Shown here piece after piece: positions 1 to 6,960 of a stretch of 64,000 nucleotides of DNA. Source of the stretch: NORP110 sp051251595. Its GTDB lineage: Bacteria; Pseudomonadota; Alphaproteobacteria; Rhodobacterales; Rhodobacteraceae. The translations under genes and the position numbers were made by a program. The notes under the pieces are model-generated. The model saw only the letters and a program-made list of their open reading frames with translations. It had not been told where the DNA came from and made no database searches. The DNA is taken from the NCBI GenBank assembly GCA_051251595.1, contig JBPOFA010000002.1:248001-312000 (forward strand), read 5' to 3'. Each line of letters begins with the position of its first letter. Positions within the stretch are counted from its first letter, which is position 1.

Positions 1-1159
1 CATAGGGATTCTTGTGGTTGCCTTGGCGGCGTCCTTTTTGGTGATGGGCGTCGATGTGATCTGGCCCGCGTTTGATATTGCGGCGACCATTCGAACGACC
101 GTGCAAGAAGTCGATTTTTCCGAAACGCTGCTGGAAGGCATGCTTGGGCTGTTGCTGTTCGCAGGGGCGCTCCATGTTAAAACCTCTGATCTGCGGGAAC
201 AGGTCTGGGTCGTTGCCTTGATGGCAACCCTTGGCGTGGCCCTGTCCACGCTTGTGGTTGGGGTTGGCTTCAGTTGGATCACGGGCATGCCTTTGATGGT
301 GGCGCTGGTTTTTGGCGCGTTGATTTCCCCGACCGACCCGGTTGCCGTCTTGGGCGTGTTGCGCGCGGCGAACCTGCGACGGTCGCTTGAAACGAAAATC
401 GCCGGGGAATCGTTGTTTAATGACGGTGTGGGCTATGTGGTGTTTCTTATCCTTGTCGGTGTGGCCTTTCCCACGGGGCACCACCACGCCGAGGGCATTA
501 GTGGCGCGGCGCAGCTTTTCTTTCGTGAGGCCGTAGGTGGCGCGGTTTTGGGGCTGGTCTTGGGCTGGCTAACCTTCCGGGTGATGCGGCGTATTGATGA
601 CTACCCGCTAGAGGTTCTGATCACCCTTGGCTTGGCTTTCGGCGGGTATGAGCTGGCGGTGACGCTTGGGGTCTCTGCCCCGATCATGGCGGTCTGTGCC
701 GGTCTGCTGATCGGCGATGTGGGCACGCGTCATGGGATGAGCGAAGAGACCCGCAAATATGTCGCCGCCTTTTGGAATATGGTCGACGAGATCCTGAACG
801 CTGTTCTGTTCCTGATGATCGGGTTTGAGGTCTTTGCCGTTGCCCTGTCCTTTGACACTGTGACCGCCGGGATTGCGGCGATTGCGTTGTCGCTTGTCGC
901 GCGGTTTGTGGCAGTGGCAACCCCAATCGCGATTCTACGACCGTTCCGCGCGTTTTCCCCCGGAGTGATCCAGATCATGACCTGGGGCGGGCTGAAAGGT
1001 GGGATTTCCGTCGCCCTTGCGCTTTCCCTGCCAGAATCAGAATGGAAGCCGGTGATTTTGACGGCCACCTATTTTGTTGTGATCTTTTCGATCATTGTGC
1101 AGGGGCTGACGGTTTCCAAATTGGCCAACCGTGTGGGCCGCGAACCGGATATGGTCTGA
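1..1159 (+). CDS. Na+/H+ antiporter, CPA1/NhaP type (5' end outside window)
   Basis: This is an inner-membrane monovalent cation/proton exchanger. About 385 residues are visible and the frame is open to the first base (..IGILVVALAAS), so the true start and first helix lie upstream. The GTG at 14 is internal. Nearly the whole chain is hydrophobic helices. The CPA1 core is present as ALISPTDPVAVLGVL and GESLFNDGVGYVVF, where the paired acidic residues bind the cation, followed by a late WGGLKGGISVALALSLP segment. There is no long C-terminal cytoplasmic domain. It converges on the deiodinase-like gene with about 10 bp between the stops. The family is clear; choice between Na+ and K+ cannot be read from the sequence. 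Confidence 0.9.
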   Translation, partial: IGILVVALAASFLVMGVDVIWPAFDIAATIRTTVQEVDFSETLLEGMLGLLLFAGALHVKTSDLREQVWVVALMATLGVALSTLVVGVGFSWITGMPLMVALVFGALISPTDPVAVLGVLRAANLRRSLETKIAGESLFNDGVGYVVFLILVGVAFPTGHHHAEGISGAAQLFFREAVGGAVLGLVLGWLTFRVMRRIDDYPLEVLITLGLAFGGYELAVTLGVSAPIMAVCAGLLIGDVGTRHGMSEETRKYVAAFWNMVDEILNAVLFLMIGFEVFAVALSFDTVTAGIAAIALSLVARFVAVATPIAILRPFRAFSPGVIQIMTWGGLKGGISVALALSLPESEWKPVILTATYFVVIFSIIVQGLTVSKLANRVGREPDMV

Positions 1160-1169
1160 TCCACCGGGG

Positions 1170-1886
1170 TCAGCACTGAGCGTCTGGTTTTATGGCCCCC
1201 TGCCGCCCGATCAAAATCAGGGCGTTTCTGCGGATCAGGTTTTTCCACACCAAAGTCGGCAGGCTTTTTAAAAAGTCGATCCCGGCACCCGGCCCGGCCT
1301 GACGCAGCGTGTGTATGGCGACGGGCGGTTTGGCTGGAAAGAACAACCCTTCTGATCGGATCGACTTGCCCGCCAACGCGCGTTTCAACGCCCGGCGGGT
1401 TGCGGCAACGTTGTTCCATGCAGATCGGTACACAACGCAGCCTGACCGGTTGATGATAAACACCGCGTTCGGATAGCCACCATAGGCGGCATGCGCCGTG
1501 CCTTTGAGATCATCGATCAGGATGTCGCGGGGTTCTTTGTCGGCGTCACGTAATGTGCAGGCTGATTTGATCTTATCAGCGATTGCCCCATGCGCGGGGA
1601 TGTTTTGGCCGGGATGGGCCTCTCTGACATATAGAATGGCGTGAGAGCAGTTTGGAAACTCTGTTTTCAGCGCGGCCATGCCATTGCGCCGACTTTGGAA
1701 TAGCGGGCAAGTTATGCTGCCAAGTTCCAGCACCAGAAATGGACCGTCAAAATCAAGGATGCGCCGCGTTTGGTTCTTGGCGTCAATCACCTCAAAATCA
1801 GGGGCCTTTCCCCCGGCATTTGGTCCGTGAAAGGTGTTGAGGTTGTATTCCTCGGCCGAAAATCCGGAATAGTTATAGTTTGTCAT
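1170..1886 (-). CDS. Deiodinase-like thioredoxin-fold protein with Cys in place of Sec
   Basis: The product is 238 aa. It has a thioredoxin-type fold: an APDFEV strand at about 28-33, then VLELGSITCPLF around Cys60, then ILYVREAHPG. The pair G-S-x-T-C/U-P-x-F followed later by a Y(I/V)REAHP motif is characteristic of the iodothyronine deiodinase family, where animals use selenocysteine; here the codon is an ordinary Cys (TGC). A roughly 70-residue basic C-terminal tail has no motif I recognise. The start is ATG at 1886 with AGGAG upstream, overlapping the MarR stop as ATGA. The open frame upstream of this is only the shadow of marR. A role in thiol or dehalogenation redox chemistry is inferred; the substrate is unknown. 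Confidence 0.72.
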   Translation of the reverse strand: MTNYNYSGFSAEEYNLNTFHGPNAGGKAPDFEVIDAKNQTRRILDFDGPFLVLELGSITCPLFQSRRNGMAALKTEFPNCSHAILYVREAHPGQNIPAHGAIADKIKSACTLRDADKEPRDILIDDLKGTAHAAYGGYPNAVFIINRSGCVVYRSAWNNVAATRRALKRALAGKSIRSEGLFFPAKPPVAIHTLRQAGPGAGIDFLKSLPTLVWKNLIRRNALILIGRQGAIKPDAQC

Positions 1887-2344
1887 AAGACAACTCCTGT
1901 CGTGTCGGGCCACGGGCGGTTCAGGTTTTCGTTCATTTGCTGCAACACGCGAAGCGTTGTGATCAGATCTGCGGGTGGGATGCCTTGTATCGACCGGTGC
2001 AGCATTGGCTGGATCAACGGCACCAGCTGTTCTTGCAACCCACGCCCCAGTTCCGTGAGGAAAATATGGGATTGCCTGCGGTCGACCTGCCCGGTCTTGC
2101 GGATCACGAACCCCTTCTTGACCATATTGTCCACCAATCGGGTCATCGCGGTTGGGTCGCGCACGGTACGGGCCGACATGGTGCCAGGCGACTGACCGTC
2201 GTCTTGCCACAGCAGTAACAAAACGGCCCATTCCTCTGGGCTGACGTTATAACCGGCGGCGCGAAACCTTTGTGTAAGCTCACGCTTGGCCACCACCGCA
2301 AGGCGGTTGATCCAATGAATATGAAGGCTTTCAAAATCAAACAT
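1883..2344 (-). CDS. MarR-family transcriptional regulator
   Basis: This is a 153-aa winged-helix regulator. Recognisable parts are the SPEEWAVLLLLW helix, the recognition segment ARTVRDPTAMTRLVDNMVKKGFV, and the wing start RQVDRRQ-like GQVDRRQSHIFLTELG, typical of MarR proteins that bind short palindromes as dimers. I chose ATG at 2344 (MFDFES), because longer upstream starts would add about 32 residues unlike the family and would cover the palindromic region. Its stop overlaps the start of the deiodinase-like gene (ATGA), so the two are cotranscribed and probably translationally coupled. It probably represses its own two-gene operon through the TTGCA-based palindrome upstream. The ligand is unknown. 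Confidence 0.85.
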   Translation of the reverse strand: MFDFESLHIHWINRLAVVAKRELTQRFRAAGYNVSPEEWAVLLLLWQDDGQSPGTMSARTVRDPTAMTRLVDNMVKKGFVIRKTGQVDRRQSHIFLTELGRGLQEQLVPLIQPMLHRSIQGIPPADLITTLRVLQQMNENLNRPWPDTTGVVL

Positions 2345-2347
2345 ACT

Positions 2348-2380
2348 ACTTGCATACTGCAAATATTGTTTAGTGCAAGT
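2348..2380. promoter_or_regulatory. Candidate MarR operator (nested TTGCA/TGCAA palindromes)
   Basis: Directly upstream of the marR start, TTGCATACTGCAA (2350-2362) is a perfect inverted repeat with a 3-bp centre. A wider pair, ACTTGCA at 2348-2354 and TGCAAGT at 2374-2380, is also perfectly inverted. The element lies between divergent marR and fur. A site this close to the marR start suggests autorepression; the assignment is inference. Confidence 0.5.
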
Positions 2381-2455
2381 TAATTCGGGAAAATTTGCGG
2401 TTCCACAGCGCAGAGAGTTAGGGTAATCCACAGCCATCAATGAAACAGGGTTTTT

Positions 2456-2875
2456 ATGACAAAAACGATCATTGCCAGATGCGAAGAAAAAGGGTTGCGC
2501 TTGACAGAGCAGCGACGGGTTATTGCCGCCGTGCTGGAAGAGTCAGATGACCACCCTGATGTCGAAGAATTATACGGACGCGCCTCGGCGCGGGATGCCG
2601 CGATTTCGCTTGCGACCGTCTATCGCACGGTGAAGTTGTTCGAAGACTGGGGCATGCTGGAAAAGCATGAATTTGGCGATGGCCGGGCCCGTTATGAAAC
2701 GGCGGACCGGGACCATCATGATCACCTGATCGATCTGTCATCAGGACAGGTTATCGAATTCGTTGATAAAGAAATTGAAGAATTGCAGGAAAAAATCGCG
2801 CTCAAGCTGGGGTACAAACTCAAAGGCCACCGGCTTGAACTGTTTGGCGTGAAACTTGAAAAGGACGGAAAATGA
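2456..2875 (+). CDS. fur: Fur-family metal-dependent regulator (Fur/Mur type)
   Basis: The product is 139 aa, usual for Fur. The N-terminal winged helix (GLRLTEQRRVIAAVLE, SLATVYRTVKLFEDWGML) is followed by the dimerisation and metal domain with HHDHLIDL and a C-terminal histidine in GHRLELFG. The CxxC structural-zinc motifs of classical Fur are absent: LIDLSSG stands where CLDCG would be. Loss of these cysteines is usual in alphaproteobacterial Fur/Mur proteins, several of which sense manganese, so iron specificity should not be assumed. The start is ATG with CAGGG five bases upstream. Its stop overlaps eno (ATGA), an unusual operon partner that couples a metal regulator to glycolysis. Confidence 0.85.
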   Translation: MTKTIIARCEEKGLRLTEQRRVIAAVLEESDDHPDVEELYGRASARDAAISLATVYRTVKLFEDWGMLEKHEFGDGRARYETADRDHHDHLIDLSSGQVIEFVDKEIEELQEKIALKLGYKLKGHRLELFGVKLEKDGK

Positions 2876-4149
2876 GCACGATTATCGACATTCTTGGCCG
2901 TGAAATACTGGACAGCCGGGGCAACCCGACGGTCGAGGTCGACGTTATTCTGGAAGACGGCACATTGGGACGCGCCGCTGTTCCATCAGGCGCCTCTACC
3001 GGTGCCTATGAAGCCGTTGAAAAGCGCGATGGCGACAAGGGCCGCTATGGCGGTAAAGGTGTGCAACAGGCCGTTGCCGCTGTGAATGGCGAGCTGGCCG
3101 AAGCCTTGGTTGGCTTTGATGCGACCGAACAGGAAGCCATCGATGCCACGATGATCGAGCTGGACGGAACCGAGAATAAGGGACGTCTTGGCGCGAATTC
3201 AATTCTTGGGATTTCCCTGGCCGTGGCCAAAGCTGCCGCCGATTACAGTGCCCTGCCGCTTTACCGCTATATCGGTGGTTCTTCGGCCCGCGTCTTGCCT
3301 GTGCCAATGATGAACATCATCAATGGCGGCGAACATGCGGACAACCCGATCGATATTCAGGAATTCATGATCATGCCGGTCGCTGCGGACAATATCCGTG
3401 ACGCGGTTCGCATGGGCGCAGAAGTGTTCCACACGCTCAAAAAAGAGCTGTCCGACGCAGGCCACAACACCGGGATCGGCGACGAAGGTGGCTTTGCCCC
3501 TAATCTGAATTCAAGCCGCGATGCTTTGGATTTCATCCTGAAATCGGTGGAAAAAGCAGGCTACAAGCCGGGCGAAGACATCTATCTGGCTTTGGATTGC
3601 GCATCATCTGAGTATTACAAAGACGGAAAATACGTTCTGTCTGGTGAAGGCAAAACTCTGTCGTCGGATGAAAACGTTGACTATCTCGCTTCTCTGGTTG
3701 CCGATTACCCGATCATCAGCATCGAGGACGGCATGGATGAAGATGACTGGGATGGCTGGAAAGCTTTGACCTCTGCTTTGGGTGACAAAATCCAGCTGGT
3801 GGGCGACGATTTGTTTGTGACCAACCCGAAACGTCTGGCCAAAGGCATTGAACTGGGCTCTGCGAATTCCATGCTGGTCAAGGTCAACCAGATCGGAAGC
3901 CTGTCAGAAACGCTGCGGGCTGTAGATATGGCGCATCGGGCTGGGTTCACCAATGTGATGTCACACCGCTCTGGCGAAACCGAAGACGCAACGATTGCGG
4001 ATCTGGCCGTGGCGACCAATTGTGGTCAGATCAAAACCGGGTCTTTGTCGCGCTCTGATCGTCTTGCCAAATACAACCAGCTGATCCGCATCGAAGAAAT
4101 GCTGGGCGAAACCGCTGAATACGCGGGCCGTTCCGTCATTCGTGGCTGA
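2872..4149 (+). CDS. eno: Enolase
   Basis: Enolase is the Mg2+-dependent cytosolic enzyme that interconverts 2-phosphoglycerate and phosphoenolpyruvate in glycolysis and gluconeogenesis. The 425-aa product has normal length. Visible signatures are ILDSRGNPTVEVDV and VPSGASTGAYEA at the N terminus, GDEGGFAPNL, the metal-binding D in LALDCASSE, SIEDGMDEDDWDGW, LVGDDLFVTN, the catalytic lysine in LVKVNQIGSLSET, and SHRSGETEDATIADLAVA. It overlaps fur by 4 bp and the following GNAT by 8 bp, so the four genes fur-eno-GNAT-cupin form one transcript. Nothing in the sequence is unusual. Confidence 0.98.
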   Translation: MSTIIDILGREILDSRGNPTVEVDVILEDGTLGRAAVPSGASTGAYEAVEKRDGDKGRYGGKGVQQAVAAVNGELAEALVGFDATEQEAIDATMIELDGTENKGRLGANSILGISLAVAKAAADYSALPLYRYIGGSSARVLPVPMMNIINGGEHADNPIDIQEFMIMPVAADNIRDAVRMGAEVFHTLKKELSDAGHNTGIGDEGGFAPNLNSSRDALDFILKSVEKAGYKPGEDIYLALDCASSEYYKDGKYVLSGEGKTLSSDENVDYLASLVADYPIISIEDGMDEDDWDGWKALTSALGDKIQLVGDDLFVTNPKRLAKGIELGSANSMLVKVNQIGSLSETLRAVDMAHRAGFTNVMSHRSGETEDATIADLAVATNCGQIKTGSLSRSDRLAKYNQLIRIEEMLGETAEYAGRSVIRG

Positions 4150-4747
4150 GGTGAGTATTGCCGACGGGACATATGACGTTCCCAATGGCAAAGTGGCCGG
4201 GATAATCACCCATCTCGATTGGGCCCGGCCAGAACCAACAGACCCACCCGCATCGCGGGCGGGTATTGCATTGCAACGCCAGAACGGGGCTGATCCCGAC
4301 TGGTATCGCGCTATATTCCGCAAAATCGGCGAGGACTGGCTGTGGACGTCGCGTCTGTCCTATTCGGATGCGAAACTGGCTGCCCGCCTGTCTGATCCGG
4401 GGATAGAGATTTATTGCCTGCAGCGCGATGGCGAAGATCTGGGCCTGTTAGAGCTGGATTTTCGGGTTGAACCGGATTGCGAGATTAATCTGTTTGGCCT
4501 TGCGCCTGAACTGATCGGCCAAAGGCTTGGCGGATGGATGATGCAACATGCCAAGGCCAAGGCGCTGCAACGCGGCTGCACACGGGTTCATTTGAACACT
4601 TGCACCTTTGACAGTCCGCAAGCGTTGAAATTTTACATGAGCCAGGGTTTCATCGCCACGCGTCGCGTGGTCGAGGTGTTTGATGACCCACGGCTTCAAG
4701 GCTATCTTGATCGGGGCAACGCCCCGCAAATTCCGGTGATTGAATGA
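4142..4747 (+). CDS. GNAT-family N-acetyltransferase
   Basis: The product is 201 aa. The acetyl-CoA site is seen in GLAPELIGQRLGGWMM (motif A, with the Q-x-x-G-x-G/A region relaxed), followed by ALQRGCTRVHLNTCTFDSPQALKFYMSQGF, the usual motif B with a tyrosine before GF. The N-terminal third varies between family members. The start is GTG at 4142, inside the last codons of eno; no in-frame ATG fits better. It is probably translationally coupled to eno and overlaps the cupin gene by 4 bp. The acceptor substrate cannot be predicted. Confidence 0.8.
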   Translation: MAEVSIADGTYDVPNGKVAGIITHLDWARPEPTDPPASRAGIALQRQNGADPDWYRAIFRKIGEDWLWTSRLSYSDAKLAARLSDPGIEIYCLQRDGEDLGLLELDFRVEPDCEINLFGLAPELIGQRLGGWMMQHAKAKALQRGCTRVHLNTCTFDSPQALKFYMSQGFIATRRVVEVFDDPRLQGYLDRGNAPQIPVIE

Positions 4748-5160
4748 CCGCAGATGAGATTATTGCCAAACTGGGCCTGACGCCGCATCCCGAAGGCGGG
4801 CATTATCGTCAGACCTGGATCGCAGAGGGCGAAGGCCGTGCGGCGGGCACCTGCATCTATTTCCTGCTCAAAGGTGGAGAGCGCAGCCATTGGCATCGCG
4901 TGGACGCAGCGGAAATCTGGCATTTCTACAGTGGCGCGCCGCTGATCGTGTCTATCGCCGAGACGGATTTAGGACCCAAGCAAGATCATCTGTTGGGCCC
5001 TGATCTGGCCAATGGGCAATCACCGCAGGTCATTGTACCCGCGGATCACTGGCAGGCCTCAGAAACCACCGGCGACTACACCCTTGTGGGGTGCACCGTG
5101 TCGCCGGGGTTCATGTTTGAAACCTTTGAACTGGCCGCGCCGGGGTTTGATATCCCCTAG
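4744..5160 (+). CDS. Cupin_5 (DUF985) family protein
   Basis: This is a 138-aa small cupin. LGLTPHPEGGHYRQTW at the N terminus and the GGERSHWHRVDAAEIWHFYSG segment are typical of DUF985. The His and Glu of this second part occupy the usual cupin metal-site positions, and VGCTVSPGFMFETFELA is the closing strand. Enzymatic activity of the family is not settled. The start ATG overlaps the GNAT stop. The last about 145 bp (from 5015) are present again, with an 82-bp internal deletion, at 5950-6013 on the far side of the sulfotransferase gene; this full-length copy is therefore the ancestral one. Confidence 0.85.
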   Translation: MTADEIIAKLGLTPHPEGGHYRQTWIAEGEGRAAGTCIYFLLKGGERSHWHRVDAAEIWHFYSGAPLIVSIAETDLGPKQDHLLGPDLANGQSPQVIVPADHWQASETTGDYTLVGCTVSPGFMFETFELAAPGFDIP

Positions 5161-5279
5161 CCCGATTCTTTGAGGCGTTTATACAGGCTGGATGTGTCCC
5201 ATCTGCCGCCGCCCAATTTCTGAACGTCCTTGTAAAACTGATCGACCAGCGCCGTAACCGGCAGGCTGGCGCCGTTTTC
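5015..5279. repeat. Left arm of split direct duplication around the sulfotransferase insert
   Basis: The arm holds the cupin 3' end followed by the last 122 bp of a hydroxyisobutyrate-dehydrogenase-type gene. Bases 5140-5279 match 5993-6132 with 2 differences (5163/6016 and 5172/6025). Bases 5015-5049 match 5950-5984 with 3 differences. The right arm lacks about 82 bp between these blocks. Confidence 0.95.
5158..5279 (-). pseudogene. 3' fragment of the hydroxyisobutyrate-dehydrogenase-like gene
   Basis: This 122-bp piece encodes the last about 40 residues of the enzyme at 6010-6882, including its stop codon, with two substitutions. It has no start and cannot make a functional product. It ends exactly at the border of the sulfotransferase insert, whose stop codon begins on the last repeat base. 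Confidence 0.93.
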
Positions 5280-5860
5280 TAGTGGTGAACTCTATCTGGA
5301 TTATGCGCATTCTTGTGTGGGAATGGTGGCAACATGTCCGGCCCCAAAAAGGTTACCAGTTCATGCCAACCTTGCCCCTCAGCTAGGTTTAGCTCTAGGA
5401 AGCTCTCTGGCCGGTTGTGAAAATAACTGCGAATTTGATTGTTTTGGGATTCATAAATGGCTTTGTAGGTATCTTCGTGCCCCGAAAACCTTGGAACGCC
5501 ATACATCCATTTGCGCAAAGAGTTATTTTCGTCTGGAAAAAACTTCGCATAGCTGCCGAGCCAGCTTTCGACCGGGCGATAAGTCAGAATGAATTTACTG
5601 TCAGGGAAAGCCTTATCAAGAGCTTCGAACATAAAGGAACAAGGTGAATCCTGAAGGGCATCGTGTTCGTCCATGCATCGCAGTGTTTCTGCCTCAACAA
5701 CCGCGTCTGCGTCAGCCGCATTTGGGTCGAGTACTTCATTAATTTGTGAATGTGCTTTGCCAACCCGATATCCCAACCTCCGGAGCGCATTGGCCAAAGA
5801 CGAGGTTCCAGTTTTTTGAAAACCAACACAACAAATTTTTCTCTTATTTGGCAATGCCAC
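5279..5860 (-). CDS. Sulfotransferase-family protein (inserted cargo)
   Basis: The product is 193 aa. Near the N terminus KICCVGFQKTGTSSLANALRRLGY is a PAPS 5'-phosphosulfate loop, and about residue 90 SKFILTYRPVESWLGSYAKFF matches the 3'-phosphate region with its Arg and Ser. It is short compared with typical 250-300 aa enzymes but resembles the small Sulfotransferase_4-like group. The start is GTG at 5860 with a weak TTGGGG upstream. Its base composition is more AT-rich than its neighbours. It lies inside a split duplication of the cupin/dehydrogenase junction, so it is a recent arrival; the last codons (..DRVHH, stop) meet the repeat border, and the native C terminus may have been altered by the insertion. 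Acceptor unknown. Confidence 0.75.
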   Translation of the reverse strand: MALPNKRKICCVGFQKTGTSSLANALRRLGYRVGKAHSQINEVLDPNAADADAVVEAETLRCMDEHDALQDSPCSFMFEALDKAFPDSKFILTYRPVESWLGSYAKFFPDENNSLRKWMYGVPRFSGHEDTYKAIYESQNNQIRSYFHNRPESFLELNLAEGQGWHELVTFLGPDMLPPFPHKNAHNPDRVHH

Positions 5861-5949
5861 TTTTTCCCCAATTTCAATTCACCCACTTAAGATATTAGTC
5901 TTAAGCAATTCCATACGAGCTTCAATCTAAACTATCTTACACCGGTGGA
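5861..5949. other. AT-rich spacer belonging to the insert
   Basis: This 89-bp stretch between the sulfotransferase start and the right repeat arm should hold its promoter. It is visibly AT-rich compared with the flanks. No clear -35/-10 pair, operator or terminator was seen. Confidence 0.5.
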
Positions 5950-6013
5950 GGCAATCACCGCAGGTCATTGTGCCCGCCAATCACGGGAAGAACCGGGGTT
6001 TGATATCCCCTAG
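5950..6013 (+). pseudogene. Deleted 3' fragment of the cupin gene
   Basis: Two short blocks of the cupin gene end are joined by 8 unrelated bases. The internal part of about 82 bp is missing and there is no start. It retains the terminal GFDIP-stop codons. Confidence 0.88.
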
Positions 6014-6132
6014 CCGGATTCTTTCAGGCGTTTATACAGGCTGGATGTGTCCCATCTGCCGCCGCCCAATTTCTGAACGTCCTTGTAAAACTGATCGACC
6101 AGCGCCGTAACCGGCAGGCTGGCGCCGTTTTC
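5950..6132. repeat. Right arm of split direct duplication
   Basis: It contains a degenerate cupin 3' end (5950-6013) with an internal deletion of about 82 bp, running directly into the intact dehydrogenase gene. It matches the left arm 5015-5279. The arrangement (full cupin, dehydrogenase fragment, cargo, cupin fragment, full dehydrogenase) is what a single crossover with a circle, or a tandem duplication carrying cargo, would leave. Confidence 0.95.
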
Positions 6133-6882
6133 ATTGGCGGTTTGCAGGCAAATGCCCAAGTCCTTGCGCATCCAGTCCACCGCAAACCCATGTTCGAAAT
6201 GATCATCCAGCATGGTTTCATAGCGGTTGGCCATTTGCCAAGATCCGGCCGCCCCTTGGGAAATCACCTCGACCACGTCGCGGCCATCAAGCCCCGCCTT
6301 GTCAGCAAAATGCAGCGCTTCTGACAGGCCTTGGACCAGCCCGGCAATGGCGATCTGGTTGCACATCTTGGTCAACTGGCCTGCGCCACTTTCGCCAAGG
6401 CGGCGGCAGATCTTGGCATAGACGTCGATGATTGGCTGGGCGCGGTCATAGGCGCCCTGCTCTCCTCCGCACATGACGGACAGTGCTGCGTTTTCAGCGC
6501 CCGCCTGACCGCCGGAAATTGGGGCGTCGACGAATGAAACCTGTTGCGCGTCGGCCGCGGCATGCAATTCCCGCGTCACGGCGGCAGACACGGTTGTGTG
6601 ATCCACAAAAATCGACCCGGCCGACATTCCGGCGAACGCGCCGTCTTCGCCCAGACAGACAGAGCGCAGATCGTCATCATTGCCAACGCAGGCCATGACG
6701 AATTGTGCGTCTTGCGCCGCTTTGGCCGGCGTTGTGGCCATTTCCCCGCCATGTTGCTTGACCCAATCGGCAGCTTTGCCGCTTGTTCTGTTATACACGG
6801 TCACTTGATGACCGGCGGCTTGCAAATGGCCAGCCATCGGGTACCCCATGACCCCCAGACCTAAAAACGCAATCTTCACCAT
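6010..6882 (-). CDS. NAD(P)-dependent beta-hydroxyacid dehydrogenase (3-hydroxyisobutyrate dehydrogenase type)
   Basis: The enzyme oxidises 3-hydroxy acids such as 3-hydroxyisobutyrate, or reduces tartronate semialdehyde, in the cytosol. The 290-aa length is usual. The Rossmann start IAFLGLGVMGYPMAGHL is followed by VYNRTSGK, the substrate loop VDAPISGGQAGAENA, and the catalytic lysine segment GAGQLTKMCNQ. The start is ATG at 6882 with AGGGAAAG upstream. The substrate among the family (mmsB, glxR, garR-like) cannot be assigned from context. Its last 122 bp are duplicated at 5158-5279. Confidence 0.88.
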   Translation of the reverse strand: MVKIAFLGLGVMGYPMAGHLQAAGHQVTVYNRTSGKAADWVKQHGGEMATTPAKAAQDAQFVMACVGNDDDLRSVCLGEDGAFAGMSAGSIFVDHTTVSAAVTRELHAAADAQQVSFVDAPISGGQAGAENAALSVMCGGEQGAYDRAQPIIDVYAKICRRLGESGAGQLTKMCNQIAIAGLVQGLSEALHFADKAGLDGRDVVEVISQGAAGSWQMANRYETMLDDHFEHGFAVDWMRKDLGICLQTANENGASLPVTALVDQFYKDVQKLGGGRWDTSSLYKRLKESG

Positions 6883-6960
6883 GACTTTCCCTTTTTGACA
6901 GCATATCTACTACCGCAACCTAACTAACGGCAATTACGCCGCGGTCAACTGCAGGCACAT

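Noticed and set aside
1887..2231. Upstream extension of the deiodinase-like frame over marR
   Set aside because: The extension is antisense-free but overlaps marR in another frame, lacks family similarity and an RBS; ATG 1886 has AGGAG and an ATGA overlap.
2996..3307. Minus-strand open frame inside eno
   Set aside because: Basic, low-complexity translation with no motif; a shadow of GC-rich codons in eno.
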